Below, piece after piece: positions 7,644 through 12,063 of a stretch of 12,063 nucleotides of DNA. Numbering within the stretch: the first letter of the stretch is position 1; each line of letters starts with the position of its first letter. This DNA is from Desulfobacterales bacterium (GTDB taxonomy: Bacteria; Desulfobacterota; Desulfobulbia; Desulfobulbales; Desulfocapsaceae). Position numbers and translations under genes: made by a program. The stretch spans positions 1 through 12,063 of the forward strand of contig JABDPQ010000453.1 of assembly GCA_013042695.1 (NCBI GenBank), written 5' to 3'. Below the pieces are notes generated by a model, which saw only the letters and a program-made list of their open reading frames with translations, was not told where the DNA came from and made no database searches.

Positions 7644-8531
7644 GTGAGTGTTAAACCCAGAGAAAAACGGACAGCCGCCGGTGTGTTGGTCATGGCGCTG
7701 ACAGTCCTATTCTTTACCTGTATCGATACCTCGGCTAAATGGCTGACAATCGCTGGTTTTCCGGTCTCTCAGATTGTCTTTGCCCGCTATGCTGGGCATC
7801 TGATTTACACACTAGCACTTTACTTGCCTCAGGAAGGGATATCAATATTCAAGTCCAATTCTCCGAGAAAGCAATTTCTTAGGTCGTTCTTCCTTTTAAG
7901 CGCCACGTCTCTGAATTTTCAGGCACTAAAATATTTGCCGATAACGGTAACTACAACGATCATGTTCGCCGGTCCCATCGTGATTACTTTGCTGGCGATT
8001 CCGTTGCTGGGTGAAAAAGTTGGCATCCGCAGGGTATTAGCAGTCTGCACTGGCTTCCTTGGAGTTCTGGTGGTCATCCAACCATGGGGAACAGCCTTCC
8101 ACCCTGCGATGTTTTTCAGCCTTGCGGCACTCGTATCGGTTTCCTTGTATTTCATTATGACCCGAATGCTGGCAGGGGTAGAAAGTAATGCAACCCAGCA
8201 GGTATGGGCCTCCACGCTGGCGACAATCGCCCTATCGCCATTTGCGTGGCACGCATGGGTTTGGCCTGAAGCACCGGGACAGTGGATTGTGCTGTGTGCG
8301 ATCGGATGTTTTGGCGCTCTGGGTCATATATCGGCAACCACTGCTCATAGATGGGCGGAGGCATCCATTCTTGCGCCGTTGGTCTACTCTCAGGTGTTTT
8401 GGGCGGTCTTGGTCGGAATCCTGATTTTTGACGCTTACCCAACGGTATGGACGCTTGGAGGCGGTGCCATAATCATCGTGTCCGGCCTATATGTCTGGCA
8501 GCGAGAGACCCGTAAAAGAAAGAGGCTCTAG
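7644..8531 (+). CDS. EamA/DMT-superfamily permease
   Basis: This 295-residue inner-membrane transporter of the drug/metabolite (DMT) superfamily has about ten hydrophobic helices in two EamA repeats. The first repeat begins near residue 13 and includes DTSAKWL (29-35) and a conserved LKYLPITVTTTIMFAGPI stretch ending helix 4. The second begins near 150, with the equivalent A-SILAPLVYSQVFWA in the last third. The C-terminus ends in a basic tail, consistent with a cytoplasmic end. DMT members export amino acids, nucleosides or other metabolites, or import cofactors; the substrate cannot be named. GTG 7644 is chosen because an in-frame stop lies at 7626 and the first helix starts early; its ribosome site (AGGG) is weak. 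Base composition looks more GC-rich than the upstream cluster. Confidence 0.88.
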   Translation: MSVKPREKRTAAGVLVMALTVLFFTCIDTSAKWLTIAGFPVSQIVFARYAGHLIYTLALYLPQEGISIFKSNSPRKQFLRSFFLLSATSLNFQALKYLPITVTTTIMFAGPIVITLLAIPLLGEKVGIRRVLAVCTGFLGVLVVIQPWGTAFHPAMFFSLAALVSVSLYFIMTRMLAGVESNATQQVWASTLATIALSPFAWHAWVWPEAPGQWIVLCAIGCFGALGHISATTAHRWAEASILAPLVYSQVFWAVLVGILIFDAYPTVWTLGGGAIIIVSGLYVWQRETRKRKRL

Positions 8532-8682
8532 TTCAATGACGGTTACTGTGCATCTATGACGGAATATAGATAGGAAAAATGTAATATTTTGAGATTGAAT
8601 AACAATCAATAAATTTGGGTTGGCAATATTAACGTCAGCCACAGGTGGCGTGAGGTCCGGGAGTTCAACTGAATATCCAAAA

Positions 8683-9819
8683 TTATTTGTATTTAGAAGA
8701 AATATGCGTTTCCATCACGGCGATTCCTTCATCAAGGTTTTTGCGGCCAAACCCGAGCCTGAATCTGTCCGTCGGAGTTGCCTCTAACTCCGAGTGGTAG
8801 ATTGTGCTTGGTAGCAATAAAACACCACTTTCATCGATCATTGAACGAGTGAATACTTCAACCCCGTCTGCCCCCTTGTATCTGGGAAAAGCCGTACATG
8901 ACCCGTTTGGTCGATACCAGTCGAACAACTCCTGATGTCGTTTAAAGAATGCGTCCCACTTAGACAGATTATTATCGATTATTGCGCAATTGCGTGCGAG
9001 TAGCTTGTCACGATGATTCAGGGCAATTTTCGCCAAGCGTTCGCTCGGGCCTGAATTGCAGATCGACAGGTAATGTTTCATTCGCTCCATTTTTGAAAGT
9101 ACTCCATTGTCGGCACAAGCAATCCAACCTATCCGTAAGCCGGGTAGGCCGAACGATTTTGACATCACATTAAGTGACAATCCGCGTTCATATAAATCCG
9201 CTACATACGGCAAATGTTTTGTGCCTGTAGGGCCAAGACCATTGAATATTTCGTCATGAAGGATATATATGCCATGCTTTCGGCACACCTCAATCAGCGC
9301 CTGATAACGATCAAGCGTTAGGATTGTACCGGTGGGGTTGTGCGGAAAATTGATTGTCACTAATTTGGTATTTGGCTTTATTGCTCTGGCCACACGATCA
9401 ATATCAAGTGACCAGTCTTCATTAGGGTCTAACGGAATACCCGTGGCAGCGCAGATAGCAGATGGTAAAGTTTCATGGGATTGATAGTTAGGTGTTACCA
9501 CTATGGCATGACTGTCCTTTTCGAGCAGTACTGTATTTGCGGCAAAGATGCCCTCGCTTGCACCGGCAAAACAAAGTATCTCATTCGCTTCACGATTGGT
9601 GTACATTGAAGCAATCGTCTCACGAAGATCAGGTGCACCGAAGGTTTCGGTGTAACCCAGCCACATCCCTTCGAACTCTTCGCATTCTTTTGGTGTTGCC
9701 ATCGCCAGTAAATCACGCAAGGATATGCTTTCCGCATCTGATGCAGTCATATGGTATCGGGCTTTGAATTCCCATTTTGAAAAATGAGTTTCGAGCCTGA
9801 AGTCTGGAAGAGTTGTCAT
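8683..9819 (-). CDS. PLP-dependent class I/II aminotransferase
   Basis: This 378-residue fold-type I enzyme most likely transfers an amino group between an amino acid and a keto acid in the cytoplasm. Family residues are present: GYTETFGAPDLRE (55-67), NFPHNPTG with the PLP-contacting Asn161, Asp189 in HDEIFNGL, the PLP lysine Lys221 in MSKSFGLPGLRIGW, and the substrate-carboxylate arginine Arg354 in FRLGFG. The position that is usually Tyr (three residues after Asp189) is Phe192, which should loosen the hydrogen bond to the PLP phenolate. From memory the GYTET start resembles the subgroup that includes capreomycidine-synthase-like enzymes, so a cyclase or lyase activity is possible. GAGGA lies 5-6 bases before the ATG at 9819. 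It is convergent with the permease gene, so they are not co-transcribed, though a shared metabolite is conceivable. Confidence 0.92.
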   Translation of the reverse strand: MTTLPDFRLETHFSKWEFKARYHMTASDAESISLRDLLAMATPKECEEFEGMWLGYTETFGAPDLRETIASMYTNREANEILCFAGASEGIFAANTVLLEKDSHAIVVTPNYQSHETLPSAICAATGIPLDPNEDWSLDIDRVARAIKPNTKLVTINFPHNPTGTILTLDRYQALIEVCRKHGIYILHDEIFNGLGPTGTKHLPYVADLYERGLSLNVMSKSFGLPGLRIGWIACADNGVLSKMERMKHYLSICNSGPSERLAKIALNHRDKLLARNCAIIDNNLSKWDAFFKRHQELFDWYRPNGSCTAFPRYKGADGVEVFTRSMIDESGVLLLPSTIYHSELEATPTDRFRLGFGRKNLDEGIAVMETHISSKYK

Positions 9820-9949
9820 TCGTATCCTCTATAATCAGATAGGATGAGTTTTGTTTTCTCATTTGATACCGCTATTTTATATATCAAAAAATTAATATCA
9901 TATCCAGTGGCAAGGTTAAGACGGACCCAAGTAAGTGCAGTTGGTTTTT

Positions 9950-10002
9950 CCTGTACAGGTAGGCCCCAGCCATCTATGCCATATCACCTCATGGGGTATA
10001 AT
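9950..10002 (+). promoter_or_regulatory. Possible promoter and operator upstream of the recombinase pseudogene
   Basis: A TATAAT box lies at 9997-10002, 48 bases before the recombinase ATG, but the region 17 bases upstream (CTATGC) does not resemble a -35 box. A perfect 10-bp palindrome, CCTGTACAGG, at 9950-9959 could be an operator. Neither is conclusive. Confidence 0.3.
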
Positions 10003-10049
10003 TGATCAAGGCATTTACGCCCTGAAACCCCAACCACAGGAGGTGTACC

Positions 10050-10785
10050 ATGAAAGTCACACAGGCAGTCGATTTCCATCTGCAGTATCACCGGGCTAAC
10101 TCGAAAAAAAAATACGGTAAAGACCAGTGAGTTTGTTCTCTCAAAGTTTGCAGCCAGGTTCTGTGATCGAGAATTAGCCAGTATATCTCAGGAAGAAGTC
10201 CTGGATTTCCTTTTGATCCTGACAAAGAAAAACAAGCAGGCGACGAAAAGGAATCGGTATTCGGTCCTCTCTGCATTTTACAACTTCAGCATCAATACTG
10301 GCTTGCCATCCCTATCCAACCCCTGCAATACTGCAGTCATCAAGAAAATCTTCAGACGTCCACCAGCAATTCAATGGCAGATCGTTGATAAAGAAACGAT
10401 TGATGAAATCATCTTTCGGACAACAAACATGCGATACAGGTTAATGCTGGAACTTATGGCAAGGGGCGGCATGAGAGTAGGAGAGGTTTTGACGCTTACA
10501 CCAGACAATGCTCAGGATGATTTTCTAACCATTCAGAACCCTAAAAGCGGTAAACAAGAAGAGCGGGTTTATGTTCCACGGAAAATCCTGGTAAGGTTAA
10601 GTCAATATATCCAGGCAACCGGTATCGACCCTAACGACCTGATCTTTTCCATCTTCTATGTCGCCGCCTGGTCGATGGTTAAGAAAGCTGGTAAGCTGGT
10701 TGATATTGAGCTCAAGCCCCACGACCTCAGACGTCATGCGGCAACGTATGCTTCGCGATCGGGCACACCCATTGAAATTGTCAGT
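10050..10785 (+). pseudogene. Tyrosine recombinase (phage-integrase family), frameshifted and truncated
   Basis: A strong ribosome site (AGGAGGTG) precedes ATG 10050. After 21 codons the frame runs through nine A (10104-10112) and stops at TGA 10128-10130. Removing one A restores a continuous protein of about 245 residues up to 10785, with an N-terminal SAM-like DNA-binding domain (VSKFAARFCDRELASISQEE onward) and the start of the catalytic domain. Catalytic Arg I is in GGMRVGEVL (codon 10474-10476), and HDLRRH carries the His and Arg II (10720-10731). The sequence then jumps into the inserted element at 10786, losing the third His/Trp and the nucleophilic Tyr. The readable downstream part is open only from a TTG at 10213. 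It was probably the integrase of an older element. Any 3' part lies beyond the window. Confidence 0.85.
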
Positions 10786-10870
10786 ATTATGTTCCCTTCC
10801 TTATTATGTTGCCCAAATTCCTGTCACCTCAATAATGATGCTCCATAATTCTACTTCTCGGTAACATAAT
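10786..10870 (+). repeat. Left end of the mini-RIT element, three ATTATGTT sites
   Basis: ATTATGTT occurs directly at 10786-10793 and again at 10803-10810 (followed by GCCC), and inverted as GGTAACATAAT ending at 10870. The block is 85 bp, exactly the length of the right-end block, with the same order and spacing of sites but different sequence between them. These are probably recombinase binding sites. Confidence 0.85.
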
Positions 10871-10928
10871 TTAATAGTCCCAAGATAGAATAACCTCAAG
10901 AACCATTAACCATAAAGGAGGTTGTTTT

Positions 10929-11462
10929 ATGTTAGAGCATTATTTTGCCAAACCGGAGACAGTTGACCAAATCAGAGAATTATGGGTAGGTGAACCAATT
11001 GAACAATACGTTATTTGGCTTGCTGGCCAGGGCTACGCCGCTAGAACTGTTCACAGACTTGTGCCTATCATTCGACGTTTTGGAGAGATCGCATGGGATT
11101 TGGGCGCCAGAAATCTGAACGATTTACCAGCTTATGTTGAACCGTTTATTGAAATCTGGATGAAGGAGCATAAACGGAGATCAACAAAAAAGAGCAGGAG
11201 ATCTTCAGTCTGTAGGGATCTCAAGAGTACAGTTGAGAGATTCCTCAAGATCGTTGTGCCTGAGTATACTGGTAATTCAAAACAGAGGAGGCAGCCTTTT
11301 TCATATCATGCACCTGCTTTTTTCTCATATTTACGTAATGAAAGAGGGCTTAGTGAAATTTCACTGGCACGCTATTTCTTACACTTACGGCGTCTTGAAA
11401 AGTATCTTGCTAAAGAATCTCTGCGAAAGGTAGTAGCTGAAAATGAGGAGGATATAGTATGA
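10929..11462 (+). pseudogene. First RIT-type recombinase with internal in-frame deletion
   Basis: The 177-residue ORF has an excellent ribosome site (AAAGGAGG, 7 bases before the ATG). Residues 1-160 resemble the N-terminal region of the first recombinase of the trio: MLEHYFAKPETVD, GEPIEQYVIWLAGQGYAART (21-40) and a second SAM-like helical segment RNERGLSEISLARYF (136-150). About residue 160, after LEKYL, it passes directly into LRKVVAENEEDIV, which resembles the extreme C-terminus of the full-length protein (about 400 aa from memory). Some 230 residues with the R-H-R-Y catalytic set are therefore missing, yet the frame is intact. The stop overlaps the next start as ATGA, as in the full trio. 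The product could still bind DNA but not recombine it. Alternatively it is a naturally short accessory protein. Confidence 0.7.
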
Positions 11463-11971
11463 GATCAAAATGGGTCGATTTTGAAAGTCCTTTGGCAAAT
11501 AGCATCAAAGCCTTTGTTTCATATAAGCGTTCTCTGGGGAAAAAGTTTTTTAACGAAGAGAAAAATTTGAGGTTATTGGATCACTACCTCGTCGAGCAAA
11601 AAATTATTCACATCAATAATATCACCCCAGATATAATTGATTCTTTCCTTACTTCCCGTCCGCGGAAAAGAGCCCGCAGCTATAATGACCTTGTTGGCTT
11701 ACTGGACCGTTTCTTTAATTGGCTGGTTGTTCAAGAAATAATTACAAAATCCCCTCTCAAAACTAAACGGAGACGGGATACCGACAAGCAAATTCCATAT
11801 ATATTTGACACAACACAGGCACGCCGTCTCTTCGAGGCAGCCAGTTGTTTAGCCGATAGCTCCAGTGCGCTGAAAATTTGTGAACCTCCAGTGGTTTTTT
11901 CTGAGGCATTCCACAAAAAACCACTTTGGAGGGACGACGAAAATCTCCTTAATTGGCTTAATACTTTGTGA
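11459..11971 (+). pseudogene. Second RIT-type recombinase start, apparently fused to the end of the third
   Basis: The 170-residue ORF starts in an ATGA overlap with the previous one, preceded by GAGGA. Residues 1-139 are the N-terminal DNA-binding half of a tyrosine recombinase: PLANSIKAFVSYKRSLGKKF (11-30), LLDHYLVEQ (39-47), SYNDLVGLLDRFFNWLVVQE (74-93). It stops at SSSALK, just where the catalytic domain should begin. The last 20 residues, KKPLWRDDENLLNWLNTL then stop, resemble from memory the C-terminal tail of the third recombinase in these trios. If so, one deletion removed the rest of gene 2 and most of gene 3. A hairpin (11885-11932) lies over the putative junction. No catalytic Arg, His or Tyr remains, so the product cannot recombine DNA. 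Confidence 0.7.
11885..11932 (+). repeat. Strong hairpin at the presumed deletion junction
   Basis: GTGGTTTTTT (11891-11900) pairs perfectly with AAAAAACCAC (11915-11924). The stem is extended by an A-T pair, a 2-base bulge and CCTCC (11885-11889) with GGAGG (11928-11932), around a 14-base loop. It lies within the reading frame of the fused ORF, exactly where the sequence stops resembling a recombinase N-terminal half. It could have promoted or resulted from the deletion. Confidence 0.6.
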
Positions 11972-11973
11972 GT

Positions 11974-12058
11974 ATTATGTTGCCGAAGCAAAGAAGCCCT
12001 CCTTGCTGGATGATGCTTTCATTCCTTTCGGGTAACATAATAGGGAAGGGAACATAAT
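11974..12058 (-). repeat. Right end of the mini-RIT element, three ATTATGTT sites
   Basis: This is the mirror image of the left end. AACATAAT lies at 12051-12058, GGTAACATAAT at 12031-12041, and the opposite-facing ATTATGTTGCCG at 11974-11985. The block is 85 bp. The outer 29 bp match the left end at 27 positions and the inner 12-mer at 11 of 12, while the intervening 45 or so bases differ. It begins 2 bp after the stop codon of the fused ORF. Confidence 0.85.
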
Positions 12059-12063
12059 GCTGA

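Larger units (their letters stand above)
10786..12058 (+). mobile_element. Mini-RIT-like element (1273 bp) inserted in the recombinase gene
   Basis: Outer terminal inverted repeats at 10786-10814 and 12030-12058 match at 27 of 29 positions, and inner copies of the motif make each end a structured 85-bp block. Inside are two ORFs joined by an ATGA overlap that look like remnants of the three consecutive tyrosine recombinases of RIT (recombinase in trio) elements. Intact trios are, from memory, around 3 kb or more, so roughly two thirds is missing, including all catalytic residues. The element would be mobile only with enzymes supplied in trans. The repeats are directly seen; the RIT assignment rests on remembered family sequences and gene order. 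Matching flanks (TCAG before, CTGA after) leave a few bases of boundary uncertainty. Confidence 0.78.

Noticed and set aside
8592..8606. GATTG-AATAA-CAATC hairpin between the convergent permease and aminotransferase genes
   Set aside because: The stem is 5 bp and AT-rich with no adjacent T run on either strand; it could help termination but is not a supportable terminator.
10128..10130. Programmed -1 frameshifting at the A run of the recombinase, as in some insertion sequences
   Set aside because: Restoring the frame needs a +1 shift (skipping one base), not the -1 slip typical of A-run slippery sites, so mutation or read error is simpler.
11885..11932. Integron attC site
   Set aside because: No GTTRRRY core and no paired R/L boxes; the arms are a simple T/A-rich palindrome inside a reading frame.
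1..12063. CRISPR array, tRNA or rRNA genes
   Set aside because: No regularly spaced repeats and no tRNA-like cloverleaf or rRNA-like sequence were seen on reading both strands.

Overview
The window looks like chromosomal DNA of an anaerobic, moderately AT-rich Gram-negative bacterium. A sulfate-reducer-like member of Desulfobacterota (former Deltaproteobacteria) fits best. The reasons are a sigma-54 activator with its matching promoter, a nitroreductase carrying two [4Fe-4S] clusters, an iron-sulfur-flavoprotein-like reductase and an ATC-hydrolase-family protein. The assignment is inference; no rRNA, tRNA or taxonomic marker gene is present.

Region 1 (42-7110) is a divergent regulatory unit. 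A sigma-54 enhancer-binding protein with two tandem GAF sensor domains is encoded on the minus strand. On the plus strand lie six genes: an atypical SDR/NmrA-like oxidoreductase, a small unknown protein overlapping it by 14 bp, an NAD(P)H:FMN reductase-like flavoprotein, a SAM-dependent methyltransferase, an ATC-hydrolase-family protein and a ferredoxin-nitroreductase fusion. Between the two arms there is a GG-N10-GC sigma-54 promoter facing the six genes, and upstream of it a long inverted repeat plus a third half-site, placed where an activator should bind. I read this as an inducible redox or detoxification unit acting on a small molecule sensed by the GAF domains. The substrate is not evident.

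Region 2 (7111-9835) begins with about 530 bp without a convincing gene, except a short ORF whose ribosome binding site is sequestered in a hairpin. A ten-helix EamA/DMT exporter-like permease follows, and then, convergent to it, a PLP-dependent class I/II aminotransferase. Both look more GC-rich than region 1, consistent with a separate origin.

Region 3 (9950-12063) is a nest of mobile DNA. A tyrosine recombinase gene has a +1 frameshift in a run of nine A and is cut within its catalytic domain by a 1273-bp element. That element has two mirror-image 85-bp ends, each carrying three copies of ATTATGTT. It resembles a RIT element (three tandem tyrosine recombinases between inverted repeats), but it retains only a shortened first recombinase and what appears to be a fusion of the start of the second with the end of the third. 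Both remnants stay in frame and lack the catalytic residues, so this looks like a non-autonomous mini-RIT. The window ends 5 bp after the element, as a contig breaking at a repeat would.

No tRNA, rRNA, CRISPR array or replication origin was seen.
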